Below are positions 33,200 through 42,323 of a stretch of 52,582 bases of DNA, piece by piece (within the stretch, counting starts at the first letter, position 1; each line of letters opens with the position of its first letter). The stretch is from Rhodovastum atsumiense. GTDB taxonomy: Bacteria > Pseudomonadota > Alphaproteobacteria > Acetobacterales > Acetobacteraceae. The stretch spans positions 1 to 52,582 of the forward strand of contig JAMFSE010000064.1 of the NCBI GenBank assembly GCA_026225115.1, written 5' to 3'. The notes below the pieces were generated by a model that made no database searches, was not told the origin of the DNA, and saw only the letters and a program-made list of their open reading frames with translations. The translations under genes and the position numbers were made by a program.

Positions 33200-33307
33200 G
33201 GTTTTCCGCCGTATCGAAATTTTTGTCATCACGGAAATGTCATTGCCTTGCCATGAATAAAAGTGAGCGGAGCCTGTCTTACCTGCATCGATAGAATGGA
33301 GCAGGTC

Positions 33308-34249
33308 ATGACGGATGAAAACGCGGCGGTTTTTGCCGGGCGGCGGCGGACGATTGGTTGCCTGGGGTGGTTTGGCCTCGGCCTGGTTTGGACGGTTGCC
33401 GGCGGCGTGCCGCGGACGGTTGGGATGATCGGCTCCGCGCAGGCCGCGGAGGATCCGGCCGGCTTTACCTTCCTGCAAATGAGCGACAGTCATATCGGCT
33501 TCAAGGCGGGGCCGTATCAGGACGTGGAAGGAACGTTGGCGCAGGCGATCGCCAAGGCGAAGGCGCTGCCGGTGCAGCCCAGACTGATGCTGCATACCGG
33601 CGATATTTCGCATCTGGCGAAGCCGGCGCAGTTCGACACGGCCGATCAGATTTACGCAACGCTTGGACTGACCGTTCACCATGTTCCCGGCGAGCATGAT
33701 TTTCTCGATCCCGGAAAGAAGCTTTATCTCGCGCGCTACGGGAAAAATACCGCCGGCGATGGCTGGTATAGTTTCGACGATCATGGCGTGCATTTCATCG
33801 GTCTTGTAAATGTGCTGCACAACGCGCCGGACGGGCAATGGCTGCTGGGCGACGAACAGATCGCCTGGCTCGGCAAGGATTTGCAGGGTGTCAGCGCGTC
33901 AACGCCGATTGTCGTGTTCGCGCATGTACCGCTGTGGAGCGTCTATGCAAAATGGGGCTGGGGTACGGCGGATGCGCCCGTCGCGATGCCGCTGTTCCGC
34001 CGCTTTGGATCGGTGACGTTTTTGAACGGGCATATTCATCAGATTACTCAGAAAGTCGAGGGTAATTTGAAGTTTCATACTGCGCGCTCCACCGCATTTC
34101 CGCAGCCGGCGCCCGGCACCGCGCCGCATCCCGGACCGATGCTTGCGTTGCCGGCGGGAGAGATCGGCGCCTCCCTTGGCATTACCACCGCCCGGGTGGT
34201 GCAGAGCGATACGCCGCTTGCCGTCACCGACCAGCAGCTTGCTACCTGA
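33308..34249 (+). CDS. Exported calcineurin-like metallophosphoesterase
   Basis: A 313-residue phosphoesterase. A twin-arginine-like leader (RRRTIGCLGWFGLGLVW) is followed by the metal site motifs SDSHIGF, HTGDISH, PGEHD (Glu in place of the usual Asn of GNHD), FAHVPLW and NGHIHQ. It would act in the periplasm on an unknown phosphoester. The ATG at 33308 has GGAGCAGG before it. It is followed on the same strand by an ECF sigma factor and anti-sigma factor gene, suggesting one regulated unit. Confidence 0.85.
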   Translation: MTDENAAVFAGRRRTIGCLGWFGLGLVWTVAGGVPRTVGMIGSAQAAEDPAGFTFLQMSDSHIGFKAGPYQDVEGTLAQAIAKAKALPVQPRLMLHTGDISHLAKPAQFDTADQIYATLGLTVHHVPGEHDFLDPGKKLYLARYGKNTAGDGWYSFDDHGVHFIGLVNVLHNAPDGQWLLGDEQIAWLGKDLQGVSASTPIVVFAHVPLWSVYAKWGWGTADAPVAMPLFRRFGSVTFLNGHIHQITQKVEGNLKFHTARSTAFPQPAPGTAPHPGPMLALPAGEIGASLGITTARVVQSDTPLAVTDQQLAT

Positions 34250-34376
34250 TAGGCGGCGGCATGCGGAACGTAGTTGGCGGCGTTTTGAGGGGCGCCCAAA
34301 ACCGTTGCTTTTCCGGGCTGAAATTGCGTGCTAGGAAAGCGTGGAAATAGTCGCGTTGACGGCGGACAGGCACGCA

Positions 34377-34904
34377 ATGACCGGGGAAAATCGAACCGAA
34401 CGATTCCGCGCTCTGGCGCTGCCGGAACTCGGCTATTTGCATCGCATGGCGCGCGCCTTGACGCGCAATCGCCAGGAAGCGGAGGATCTCGCGCAGGAGA
34501 CCATGCTGCGGGGCCTGCGCTATTTCGACAGCTATCGGGGCGAGAATTTCCGCGCCTGGATGGCGGCGATCATGCGCAATCTGCATCGCGATCGTCCGGC
34601 GGGTGCTACGATGGCGATGGATGATCATGATATGGTACAACTGCACGACAATGACCCCGACCCGGAGCACTATTTGGCCGCGAGCGATACTGCCGTGAGA
34701 TTACGCGGACTTGTGGCGGCCCTGCCGGAACGGCTTCAGCAAGTACTGGTTCTGCGGGAGTTCGGCGATCTTTCCTATGCGCAGATCGCAACCACGCTGG
34801 CCGTGCCGATCGGGACCGTGATGTCCCGGCTGGCGCATGCGCGCGATGCATTGCGTGCGGCCTGGCTTGAGGCCGAACCCGCCGCACCGAGGAACAAACC
34901 ATGA
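34377..34904 (+). CDS. ECF-type RNA polymerase sigma factor
   Basis: A 175-residue sigma factor. Region 2 is present (DLAQETMLRGLRYFDSYRGE), as is region 4 (LPERLQQVLVLREFGDL and AVPIGTVMSRLAHARDAL). A GTG at 34341 with AGGAAAGC would add 12 residues; the ATG at 34377 fits the family better. The gene overlaps the anti-sigma gene by four bases (ATGA). It likely controls this cluster, possibly in response to an envelope or redox signal; the signal is unknown. Confidence 0.93.
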   Translation: MTGENRTERFRALALPELGYLHRMARALTRNRQEAEDLAQETMLRGLRYFDSYRGENFRAWMAAIMRNLHRDRPAGATMAMDDHDMVQLHDNDPDPEHYLAASDTAVRLRGLVAALPERLQQVLVLREFGDLSYAQIATTLAVPIGTVMSRLAHARDALRAAWLEAEPAAPRNKP

Positions 34905-35620
34905 GCTGCGATGAACGGCTGGTGCAGCTGAGTGCGTTGCTCGACGGCGAGCTGAGGGCGGCCGAAGTTGCCGAACTGACCACGCATCTTGCGGTTTGCC
35001 CGGATTGCGCGCGCCGGTTGGCGGAACTGGGCAGGCTTCGCGCCGCATTGGCCGATGCGGTACCGGAAGAAGAGATCTCCGCGGCATTTCTGGCGCGCAT
35101 TGAAGCCGCTTTGAATGCTGCGACCCCGGCGCCGGCAAGTGCCCAGGTGCTGCCGTTCGTGCCGCGCCGCCGGCCCGATTTGCGCGCTTTCGTTTTGGGT
35201 GCGGTGGCGGCGGCAGCGGCGGCGATGCTGCTGTTCACGTCGATGAAGCCGCCGAAAAATATCATTGATCTTGCCGCGGTCCATGACGCGTCGCTGCGCG
35301 GGGGTGCTATCGGGCTGGGTAAATCCGCGGGGCCCACCGACATGCCTGGCATTCCGGGTTTCGAACTCGCAAGCGCGCATCGCGATATTGTCGCTGGACA
35401 TGCGGCTGAGGTGCTGGCCTATACGGCGCCGCAGGGGTCCATTACGCTTTGCATCTGGAAGGCCAATGGCGAACCCGCGCATACGCCGCGCGAGGGCAAT
35501 TATCGCGGCACGAACATCATGTATTGGAATAATGGCCGGGAGGAATACTGGGTGGCCGGCAGCCTGCCGATGCAGACGATCGAGGCTTTTGGGCAGTTGG
35601 TGAGAAGCGGGCAAAGCTGA
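34901..35620 (+). CDS. Zinc-binding anti-sigma factor (ZAS domain)
   Basis: A 239-residue membrane protein that holds the neighbouring sigma factor inactive. The N-terminal zinc anti-sigma motif is HLAVCPDC (His29, Cys33, Cys36). A single transmembrane helix (LRAFVLGAVAAAAAAMLLF) lies near residue 96-114, and the rest is periplasmic, with a GHAAEVLAYTAPQGSITLC stretch and a metal- or redox-sensing look. It is coded immediately after the sigma factor with a four-base overlap. A perfect palindrome lies 54 bases downstream. Confidence 0.9.
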   Translation: MSCDERLVQLSALLDGELRAAEVAELTTHLAVCPDCARRLAELGRLRAALADAVPEEEISAAFLARIEAALNAATPAPASAQVLPFVPRRRPDLRAFVLGAVAAAAAAMLLFTSMKPPKNIIDLAAVHDASLRGGAIGLGKSAGPTDMPGIPGFELASAHRDIVAGHAAEVLAYTAPQGSITLCIWKANGEPAHTPREGNYRGTNIMYWNNGREEYWVAGSLPMQTIEAFGQLVRSGQS

Positions 35621-35673
35621 GCGCCGCTGTCCGGGCGCATCACGCACGCTTATTTTTGAGTCGAAGTTAATTG

Positions 35674-35713
35674 GAAAATGGGATACGCGCACCGGTGCGC
35701 GTATCCCATTTTC
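35674..35713. terminator. Perfect 40-bp palindrome between convergent genes
   Basis: The half GAAAATGGGATACGCGCACC is followed without a loop by its exact reverse complement. It lies in the middle between the anti-sigma gene (+) and the small coiled-coil gene (-). It could act as a bidirectional terminator, as AAAA/TTTT flank the ends, or form a cruciform. Confidence 0.7.
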
Positions 35714-35753
35714 AGTCTTCATTGAAATAGCTGCGTTGTTTCCAGGAGAAATA

Positions 35754-36011
35754 TTAACCGCCGGTCGCGATATCGAATTGCGCGCCGAGCGGCAGATTGG
35801 AAGCCGGCTGGACGACGACAGTTTGCTGCGGCGAGGTTTCGGACTGGCTCTGCAAGGCTTCGACCTGCGTGGTCAGCGTTCGCACCTGGCTCTCAAGGGT
35901 TGCGATATGCGCCCGCTGAACGGCGGGGGTGCAGTTGATTGTTGCTGCCTGCGCCGAGGCGGCGGCGAAGAGAATGCCAGCGGACAGCGTTAGATTTTGC
36001 AGAATTTTCAT
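35754..36011 (-). CDS. Small exported coiled-coil protein
   Basis: An 85-residue protein with a signal peptide (MKILQNLTLSAGILFAAASA, cleavage after AQA) and a mature part with one cysteine and a helical heptad-like stretch (AHIATLESQVRTLTTQVEAL). No family is recognised. The ATG at 36011 follows GGAACCCTGAA. Convergent with the anti-sigma gene, sharing the palindrome as possible terminator. A relation to the ECF unit is possible but unproven. Confidence 0.7.
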   Translation of the reverse strand: MKILQNLTLSAGILFAAASAQAATINCTPAVQRAHIATLESQVRTLTTQVEALQSQSETSPQQTVVVQPASNLPLGAQFDIATGG

Positions 36012-36211
36012 TTCAGGGTTCCTTTGGGACGCCGCGTCACGATGATGCGGACTGAACAAATAACTAGACCGGAGGCGGGCCGGTTTATTCCGGCGTTGCG
36101 GGTTTTTAATTCAGCCTGGGTCCGCAACGGAAAATAACGATGTTGTGATGGAATATTCCGCGCGGATGCGAGTCTTTGGTGGTTTGGACTTAGAGATTGG
36201 GGAGACTCGCG

Positions 36212-36622
36212 ATGCGGTTGGAATGGCGAATTGGTTTGGCTGCTACGGCAGGTTTCGGGGTCATGATGCGGGTGGCGCTGGCGGCGCCGGCGCTATATAC
36301 GGCGGATCAGGCGAAAGCCGGCCAGGACGTTTTCGCAGGAAATTGCGCTGCCTGCCATGGGCCAAATCTTGGCGGCGATGAGGGGCCGGCGCTGGCGGGT
36401 CCAAGTTTTGCACCGGCCGCGAATCACCTGACGGTCGGCGGCATTTTCAATTTCATCACATCGCAAATGCCGCAGAGCGCGCCGGGCAGCCTCAGCCATG
36501 TTCAGTACGAACAGGTGATGGCGTTTTTGTTGAGTAAGAACGGCTATCCGGCGGGGACCTCCGCATTGGATTATGCGGCGGCGTTAAAATCGGCGGCGCC
36601 GCTGGTGTCGACAGTGCCTTAG
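36212..36622 (+). CDS. Small periplasmic c-type cytochrome
   Basis: A 136-residue class I cytochrome c with one heme. A leader (MRLEWRIGLAATAGFGVMMR) precedes the heme motif CAACHGPN at about 46; the distal ligand Met is in QMPQSAPG. The ATG at 36212 has GGGGAG before it. It carries electrons in the periplasm, perhaps for a dehydrogenase or terminal oxidase coded elsewhere. It lies 590 bases downstream of the anti-sigma gene and may or may not belong to the ECF unit. Confidence 0.88.
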   Translation: MRLEWRIGLAATAGFGVMMRVALAAPALYTADQAKAGQDVFAGNCAACHGPNLGGDEGPALAGPSFAPAANHLTVGGIFNFITSQMPQSAPGSLSHVQYEQVMAFLLSKNGYPAGTSALDYAAALKSAAPLVSTVP

Positions 36623-36649
36623 GATTTCAGTTAGCCGCTCCGTGGCTGT

Positions 36650-37053
36650 TCAGACGATACAGTTGACGCCGCCGCCGTCGCACAGGATCGTCTCGCCGGT
36701 GGTGTAGGCGGCCTGCACCGAGTAGAGATAGGCGGCCAGGCTGGAGATCTCCTCGACCGTGCCCTGGCGTTTCATCGGCAGGTTGTTGTTGCTGCGGGCG
36801 CGCAACTCCTGCGGGGTTGACCCGATCTCGGCGGCGCGGGCGGCGACCCAGGCGGCGGAGGCTTCGGTTGCGATGGTGCCGGTGCCGATGGTGTTGACCG
36901 TGATGCCGAATGGCGCGACTTCGAAGGCCATCGCCTTGCAGACCGAGGAAGCCGCGAGGCGGACCGTGTTTGGCAGGACATAGGCGTAGCCCTGGGTGCC
37001 GCGCTGCGGCGCCTTGGAGGTGCCGCGTTTCCAAGCTTTGTTGCGTTGGTCAC
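36650..37053 (-). pseudogene. 5'-truncated SDR-family oxidoreductase remnant
   Basis: Only the C-terminal half of a short-chain dehydrogenase is left: a KAMAFEVAPFGITVNTIG block followed by GTVEEISSLAAYLYS and the GETILCDGGGVNCIV end. The frame extends back to about 37053 (GTSKAPQRGTQGYAYVLPN), but no NAD(P)-binding TGxxxGxG motif, no NAG and no start codon with ribosome site precede it. About half of the expected 250 residues are missing. An alternative is a short expressed piece from the ATG at 36931. The region upstream holds no missing half. Confidence 0.7.
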
Positions 37054-37219
37054 GGTGTGACGCCGTACGGTGAGCCGGCGGTGCCGATAGTCAAGAGGAT
37101 TGGGCGGCGTTCGAAAGATGTTACATGCTTCGAATATTCCGGCCGGTTTTTGGAACGACTATTGATTGCGGTTATCATGCAAGTTAATGACGAGACGGAT
37201 TTTTCGGAGAGACGAGAAA

Positions 37220-37411
37220 ATGAAAGCAGTTAACCGGTCGCGCTTTGGTTTCGCGATGCTTTTTATACTCGGTTCTCTCGCCGGTTGCTGTTCAAGCCTT
37301 GGCACCGGCGGCGGAAAGCCCAGCACCACCTATATCGTCGTGCCGGCCGGGCAGCCGATACCGGGGCAGAACGGGCAGCCGTTACCCGGTGCGGTGCAGA
37401 CCAGCCACTAA
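37220..37411 (+). CDS. Small lipoprotein
   Basis: A 63-residue protein with a clear lipobox: MKAVNRSRFGFAMLFILGSL then AGC (Cys23 or so). The mature part is short, polar and rich in Gly/Pro (TTYIVVPAGQPIPGQNGQPL). AGAGACGAGAAA precedes the ATG. Such tiny lipoproteins anchor at a membrane; no function is known. Convergent with the DUF2459 gene, five bases between the stops. Confidence 0.75.
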   Translation: MKAVNRSRFGFAMLFILGSLAGCCSSLGTGGGKPSTTYIVVPAGQPIPGQNGQPLPGAVQTSH

Positions 37412-37416
37412 CGCCC

Positions 37417-38067
37417 TTACGGATTTCCCTTGATGGAACATGTTCTGCTGGCGATATGTTCCGCCGCGGACATGGTCTGCCATGAGAAGATGTCGCCGGC
37501 AGGGTTGATGTTCAGACCCGCCGCCTGCAAAGCGTCAGCGGTCCAGGTGTTGCAGGTGCGCGAGCCGGCGTATCGCGTTTCGGTGCGGTAGAAGATGCTT
37601 CCGGCGTAGAAGCCGGGGCGAAGTTCTATTGGTGTGCCGTGATCGGTTTTCAGGGTTTTCCAGAGGAAGTTTGAGAGATTTTTGGGCCCGTCTGGCGGCA
37701 GATTCAGGGTCGCCAGGATACCATTCGGATAGGCCACATCCGGCGGTGCGCGCAACGCGGTGACCAGCAGAAGTCCTTCGCCGGGAAAGGGTCCGATCAG
37801 CAGTTCGCCGCTGGTGTGAACGGGCGCGGTCATGAAGGTGCGCTTGCCGAAGCCAAAGACGAGGATTTTTACGCCGGGAAATATCCGTTGGAAGATCGTC
37901 ATGTTGCCGCGCAGTTCAGCGCTCGGGATGGCGAGATCGGTGTGCCAGCCATGTTTCATCAGATAGACCACGTTGGCTGGTGGCGTCGTGGCTGAAACGC
38001 AGGGCGGCGGCGTGGCGGCGCAGGCGCTGAGAGCGGCGGTTGCCAGTAGCATCGCGAACCATCGCAT
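37417..38067 (-). CDS. DUF2459 lipoprotein (TIGR02117-like)
   Basis: A 216-residue lipoprotein with the lipobox LLATAALSACAAT at about 7-19. The mature part has the family patterns VVYLMKHGWHTDLAIP and SRTCNTWTADALQAAGLN. DUF2459 resembles cysteine peptidase-type folds, with the conserved His and Cys in those two blocks, but function is unknown. I chose the ATG at 38067, which gives a compact signal. It lies downstream of xerC on the same strand. Confidence 0.85.
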   Translation of the reverse strand: MRWFAMLLATAALSACAATPPPCVSATTPPANVVYLMKHGWHTDLAIPSAELRGNMTIFQRIFPGVKILVFGFGKRTFMTAPVHTSGELLIGPFPGEGLLLVTALRAPPDVAYPNGILATLNLPPDGPKNLSNFLWKTLKTDHGTPIELRPGFYAGSIFYRTETRYAGSRTCNTWTADALQAAGLNINPAGDIFSWQTMSAAEHIASRTCSIKGNP

Positions 38068-38122
38068 CGCTCGCCCGGACCGGCTTCGCCCGGCATCGAA
38101 ATTCACTCTCAAGGATTTTTGC

Positions 38123-39043
38123 TCAGGCGGCGCCGGAGCGGGGATGGGCGTTGCGCCAGACGGTCATGAGCTGCTCGGTGTCGATTTCGGTGTAGCGCTG
38201 GGTGGTGGAGAGGCTGGCATGGCCGAGCAGTTCCTGGATCGAGCGGAGGTCGGCGCCGTTGGACAGCAGATGGGTGGCGAAGGAGTGGCGCAAGGCGTGG
38301 GGCGTGGTGTGTTCGGGGAGGTTGTTGAGGCGGCGGAAGTCGCGCAGCGTTTTCTGTACGACGCCGGCGTTCAGGCGAGCACCGCGGGCGCCGAGGAAGA
38401 TGGGCGATTCCGGAACGGGGTTGGGGTGGAGTTTCAGCCAGGTGGCCAGCGCGGTGCGGATGGCAGGGAGCAAGGGCACGATGCGTTGTTTGTTGCCTTT
38501 GCCGGTGACGAGCAAGGCATTGTCGGCGGCGGGGATGTTGTGGATGTTCAAGGATAAAGCTTCGTTGATGCGAAGGCCGGCGCCGTAGAGCAGGCACATC
38601 AGGGCGGTGTCGCGGGCCTGGATGGCGGCGGTGTCCGTTGCGTCGCCGATGTCGTGGGCGATCATCAACGCATCGGCGGCGGAGAGCGCGCGGGGGATGG
38701 GAAGGGCCGCGCGCGGGCGGTGGATGAGGGTGAAGGCGGTGTTTTCGACGCCGTGGTTTTTGCGGAGGTAGCGGTAGAAGCTGCTCAGCGCCGAGAGTTT
38801 TTTGGCGCGGGTGGCGTTGCCGCTGCCGTTTGCGGCCGCATAGGCGAGCCAGGAGCGGATTTCGGTTACGCGCAGGCCTGCCAGGGTGGTGAGGGTGGGT
38901 TCCTCGGCGTTGTGGCTGGTGAGGAAGCCGAGGAAGGCCGCGAGGTCGCGGCTGTAGGTCTCGACGGTTAGTTTTGCGGCGCGGCGTTCGCCGGACATGT
39001 AGGCGAGGAAGGCGAGGCGGAGGGATTCGGCGGATTCAGACAT
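38123..39043 (-). CDS. xerC: Tyrosine recombinase XerC
   Basis: A 306-residue site-specific recombinase resolving chromosome dimers at dif with XerD and FtsK (whose gene is in this window). N-terminal SAM-like core-binding domain (YSRDLAAFLGFLTS), then the catalytic domain: LYGAGLRINEAL with the first Arg, HALRHSFATHLL with His-x-x-Arg, LLGHASLSTTQRYTEI with His and the nucleophile Tyr. XerC rather than XerD is chosen on general likeness. A transaldolase gene follows upstream across an A repeat. Confidence 0.9.
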   Translation of the reverse strand: MSESAESLRLAFLAYMSGERRAAKLTVETYSRDLAAFLGFLTSHNAEEPTLTTLAGLRVTEIRSWLAYAAANGSGNATRAKKLSALSSFYRYLRKNHGVENTAFTLIHRPRAALPIPRALSAADALMIAHDIGDATDTAAIQARDTALMCLLYGAGLRINEALSLNIHNIPAADNALLVTGKGNKQRIVPLLPAIRTALATWLKLHPNPVPESPIFLGARGARLNAGVVQKTLRDFRRLNNLPEHTTPHALRHSFATHLLSNGADLRSIQELLGHASLSTTQRYTEIDTEQLMTVWRNAHPRSGAA

Positions 39044-39069
39044 AGGCGTGGATGGCCCAAATTCCCCAG

Positions 39070-39121
39070 GCCCGGAGTAATAAAAGTTTTTTGGTTCTTT
39101 TTTTCAAAAAAGAACTTTCCT
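39070..39121. repeat. Family A repeat, single arm (A7)
   Basis: CCCGGAGTAATAAAAG, then GGTTCTTTTTTTC and AAAAAAGAACTTTCC. It ends exactly at the transaldolase stop codon (39123-39125). Confidence 0.85.
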
Positions 39122-39122
39122 T

Positions 39123-39776
39123 TTAAATTGTCTGGCCTGTTTTTGCCCAGTCCACGAGGAAGGCGGCGAGGCCTTTGTCGGTCAGGGGGTGGCTGTAGAG
39201 CTGCTTGATGACGCTGGGGGGGATTGTCGCGACGTCGGCGCCCATTTTGGCGGCTTCGATCAAATGGATCGGGTTGCGGATGGAGGCGACCAGGACCTCG
39301 GTTTTGATGGCGGGATAGTTGTTATAGATCTGGGTGATGTCGGCGATGAGGTCCATGCCGTTCATGCCGATGTCGTCGAGCCGGCCGACGAAGGGGGAGA
39401 TGAAGCTGGCGCCGGCTTTGGCGGCGAGGAGGGCCTGGGCGGCGGAGAAGCAGAGGGTGACGTTGACCATGGTGCCTTCGGAGGAGAGGGCGTGGCAGGC
39501 GCGCAAGCCGTCCGGCGTCAGCGGCACTTTGATGGTGACGTTTTTGGCGATGGCTTTGAGCACGGCGGCTTCGCGCAGCATTTCCTTATAGTCGGTGGCG
39601 GCGACTTCGGCGCTGACGGGGCCTGGCACCACGTCGCAGATTTCGGCGATGACCTCGGTGATTTTGCGGCCGGATTTGGCGATCAGCGAGGGGTTGGTGG
39701 TGACGCCGTCGAGCAGGCCGGTGGCGGCAAGTTCGCGGATTTCGGAGATTTCGGCGGTATCGACAAAGAATTTCAT
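39123..39776 (-). CDS. tal: Transaldolase / fructose-6-phosphate aldolase type
   Basis: A 217-residue small transaldolase of the TalC/Fsa type, a decamer-forming TIM barrel in the pentose phosphate pathway. [17 protein letters not shown] opens the protein, [13 protein letters not shown] and the Schiff-base Lys in [12 protein letters not shown] follow, then [11 protein letters not shown]. Whether it works as transaldolase or aldolase cannot be told from motifs alone. The ATG at 39776 is divergent from priA with 41 bases between the starts. Confidence 0.92.
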   Translation of the reverse strand: MKFFVDTAEISEIRELAATGLLDGVTTNPSLIAKSGRKITEVIAEICDVVPGPVSAEVAATDYKEMLREAAVLKAIAKNVTIKVPLTPDGLRACHALSSEGTMVNVTLCFSAAQALLAAKAGASFISPFVGRLDDIGMNGMDLIADITQIYNNYPAIKTEVLVASIRNPIHLIEAAKMGADVATIPPSVIKQLYSHPLTDKGLAAFLVDWAKTGQTI

Positions 39777-39817
39777 GTTGGGTTCCGGCGGTGCTGTGGT
39801 CGTGGCAAGCATATAGC

Positions 39818-41806
39818 ATGTGCCTTGCGAGTCCTATCCGCGTTTCCGTGTTGCTGCCCTTACCGTTTGAGGCGGCTTTTACCTATGCGGCCGAGGAGGC
39901 GCTGGCGCCTGGGACGCTGGTGAGGGTGCCGCTGGGGCCGCGGATGGTGGTGGGGGCGGTGTGGGATGATGCGCCGGACGAAACGGTGCCGGAGCGGCGG
40001 CTGAAGGCGGTGGCGGAGGTGCTGGATTTTCCGCCGCTGCCGGAGAGTTTGCGGGAGTTCGTGGCGTGGGTCGCGCAATATACGCTGGCGAAGCGGGGCG
40101 AGGTGCTGGCGCTGGGGGTGAAGGCGAATTTGCTGGTGGCGGCGAAGGGCCGGCGCAAGGTTTTTGAATTTGGCGGCGCGGATGCGGGGCTGGCGGGGCC
40201 GGCGCTATCGGAAGATCAGGCGGTGGCCGGGGCGGCGCTGCGGGCGGCGGTTAAGGCCGAAAAATTCGGGGTGACGTTGCTGGACGGCGTTACCGGGTCC
40301 GGCAAGACCGAGGTTTATCTGGAGGCGGTGGCGCAGGCGCTGGCGGTGGGCAAGCAGTCGCTCGTGCTGCTGCCGGAGATAGCACTTTCGGTGCAGTTTC
40401 TGCAGCGGTTTTTCAGCCGGTTCGGGGCGATGCCGGCGGTCTGGCATTCCGAGCTGACGCCGGCGGTGCGGCGGGCGACATATAAGGCGGTGGCGACGGG
40501 GGCGGCGAAGGTGGTGGTGGGGGCACGGTCGGCTTTGTTTTTGCCGTTTCCGGATCTCGGGCTGATTGTGGTGGATGAGGAGCATGAGAGCGCGTTCAAA
40601 CAGGAGGATGGGGTGACCTATCATGCGCGCGACATGGCGGTGGTGCGGGCGCGGATAAGCCGTGCGCCCTGCGTGCTGGTTTCGGCGACGCCGAGCCTGG
40701 AGAGCGTGGAGAATGCGAATTCAGGAAGATATCAGCGGCTGGATTTGATGGCGCGGCATGGCGGCGCAAAAATGCCGGCGGTGGCGGCGCTGGATTTGCG
40801 CGAGGATCCGCCGGAGCGGGGAAAATTTCTGGCGCCGGCTCTGATTGCGGCGGTGCGCGAGACGCTGGCGCGCGGTGAGCAGGCGATGCTGTTTTTGAAC
40901 CGGCGGGGGTACGCGCCGCTGACCTTATGCCGGCATTGCGGGCATCGGATGGCGTGCCCGAACTGCACGGCCTGGCTGGTGGAGCATAAGAGTCATAAGC
41001 GGCTTATTTGTCATCACTGCGGGCATAATGAGGCGTTGCCGGAAAGCTGTCCGGCCTGCGGGGCGGAAGAGAGTTTTGCCGCCATCGGACCGGGGGTGGA
41101 GCGGATTGCGGAAGAGGTTGCGTTGGTTTTTCCCGAGGTGCCAGCGCTGGTTATGGCGAGCGATGTGATTACGGGGCCGAAAGAGGCGGCCGCGGCAGCG
41201 GCGGCGATTGCGGCGCGGGAAGTGGATATCATCATCGGCACGCAGATGGTGGCGAAGGGCTGGCATTTTCCGCATCTGACACTGGTGGGCGTGGTGGATG
41301 CCGATCTGGGGCTGGGCGGCGGCGATTTGCGGGCCGGCGAGCGGACCGTGCAGATGCTGTACCAGGTGGCGGGGCGGGCCGGGCGCGAGGAGGCGCCGGG
41401 GCGGGTGTTGCTGCAGACCTACTCGCCGGAGCATCCGGTGATGCTGGCGCTGCTGTCGGGCGATCTGCCGGCGTTCATGGCGCAGGAGGCGGCCGAGCGC
41501 AGGCCGGGGCATTGGCCGCCGTTCGGGCGGCTGGTGGCGCTGATTGTGAGCGCGCTGGATGAGGGGCTGGCGGACCGGACGGCGCGGGCGCTGTCGCGCA
41601 GTGCGCCGCATGGGGCCGGGATTGAAATTCTGGGCCCGGCGCCAGCACCTTTTGCGTTGTTGCGGGGCAGGTTTCGGCGGCGGCTGCTGATGAAAACCCG
41701 GCGGGATTTGCCGGTGCAGGGGCTGGTGCGCGAGTGGCTGGCGCGGACCGAGATCGACCGGGCGGCGCGGGTGGATGTGGATGTGGACCCGGTTTCGTTT
41801 ATGTGA
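39818..41806 (+). CDS. priA: Primosomal replication helicase PriA
   Basis: A 662-residue replication-restart helicase. The N-terminal DNA-binding part ends near 110, Walker A is [14 protein letters not shown], Walker B is the DEEH in [17 protein letters not shown], and the zinc-binding insert has [13 protein letters not shown] and [18 protein letters not shown]. The helicase motifs VSATPSLES and YQVAGRAGR complete it. A few residues shorter than E. coli PriA. I chose the ATG at 39818; earlier GTG is less likely. Confidence 0.95.
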   Translation: MCLASPIRVSVLLPLPFEAAFTYAAEEALAPGTLVRVPLGPRMVVGAVWDDAPDETVPERRLKAVAEVLDFPPLPESLREFVAWVAQYTLAKRGEVLALGVKANLLVAAKGRRKVFEFGGADAGLAGPALSEDQAVAGAALRAAVKAEKFGVTLLDGVTGSGKTEVYLEAVAQALAVGKQSLVLLPEIALSVQFLQRFFSRFGAMPAVWHSELTPAVRRATYKAVATGAAKVVVGARSALFLPFPDLGLIVVDEEHESAFKQEDGVTYHARDMAVVRARISRAPCVLVSATPSLESVENANSGRYQRLDLMARHGGAKMPAVAALDLREDPPERGKFLAPALIAAVRETLARGEQAMLFLNRRGYAPLTLCRHCGHRMACPNCTAWLVEHKSHKRLICHHCGHNEALPESCPACGAEESFAAIGPGVERIAEEVALVFPEVPALVMASDVITGPKEAAAAAAAIAAREVDIIIGTQMVAKGWHFPHLTLVGVVDADLGLGGGDLRAGERTVQMLYQVAGRAGREEAPGRVLLQTYSPEHPVMLALLSGDLPAFMAQEAAERRPGHWPPFGRLVALIVSALDEGLADRTARALSRSAPHGAGIEILGPAPAPFALLRGRFRRRLLMKTRRDLPVQGLVREWLARTEIDRAARVDVDVDPVSFM

Positions 41807-41910
41807 AGGATGCTGTGGATCGCTTGACTTGGCGTAGGGCGTGAAACACTGTCGAGGGGTCGAAATGGAGATTCCGAAGGGATCGATCGCGGCCTGACCC
41901 TTCCAAAATT

Positions 41911-42255
41911 ATGCAGATCGGCATGGGGTTTTTCGCCTCCAAAACCTTGTTGAGCGCGGTTGAACTTGGGCTGTTCGATACGGTTGCCGATGGTCCGCCG
42001 GGCCTGAGGAATTAAGCCGGCGACTTCAGCTGCATGAACGCAGTGCCGCGGACTGCGATCGAGAATGTCATCGATGATGCGCGGCGGGTGAATGCCAACG
42101 GCCTTCTCATGTCGCTCAACATGTTGATCGAAACGAATGACGGGTTCGATTATACATTTGTCCAGTTCGATGGCTGGTGCCGCGCCGCGGGGTTTAAATC
42201 GACGGAGATTATTCCGCTTACAGGTGGGACGAGCGCCGCGGTGGCCTGGAAGTAA
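41911..42255 (+). pseudogene. Gutted SAM-dependent O-methyltransferase
   Basis: Two remnants of one methyltransferase. The first (41911-42015) keeps the N-terminal dimerisation start MQIGMGFFASKTLLSAVELG and ends with LFDTVADGPPGLRN and a TAA. The second (42034-42255) carries the C-terminal end: NANGLLMSLNMLIETNDGFD and WCRAAGFKSTEIIPLTGG. The whole central SAM-binding fold (about 230 residues) is missing. Start and end lie in order and on the same strand, so a large internal deletion is the simplest reading. The second piece begins with an ATG and could be translated, but would lack the active site. Confidence 0.75.
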
Positions 42256-42275
42256 GTAGGGCGTTCAACGAAGAT

Positions 42276-42313
42276 AAGGTGGGTTACGCGCTGCGCGCTT
42301 ACCCACCCTACGG
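42276..42313. repeat. Family C repeat (C3)
   Basis: AAGGTGGGTTACGCG, CTGCG, CGCTTACCCACCC then TACGGG. A near-perfect palindrome, 11 bases from the stop of the SGNH gene. Confidence 0.85.
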
Positions 42314-42323
42314 GTTCCGGGAG

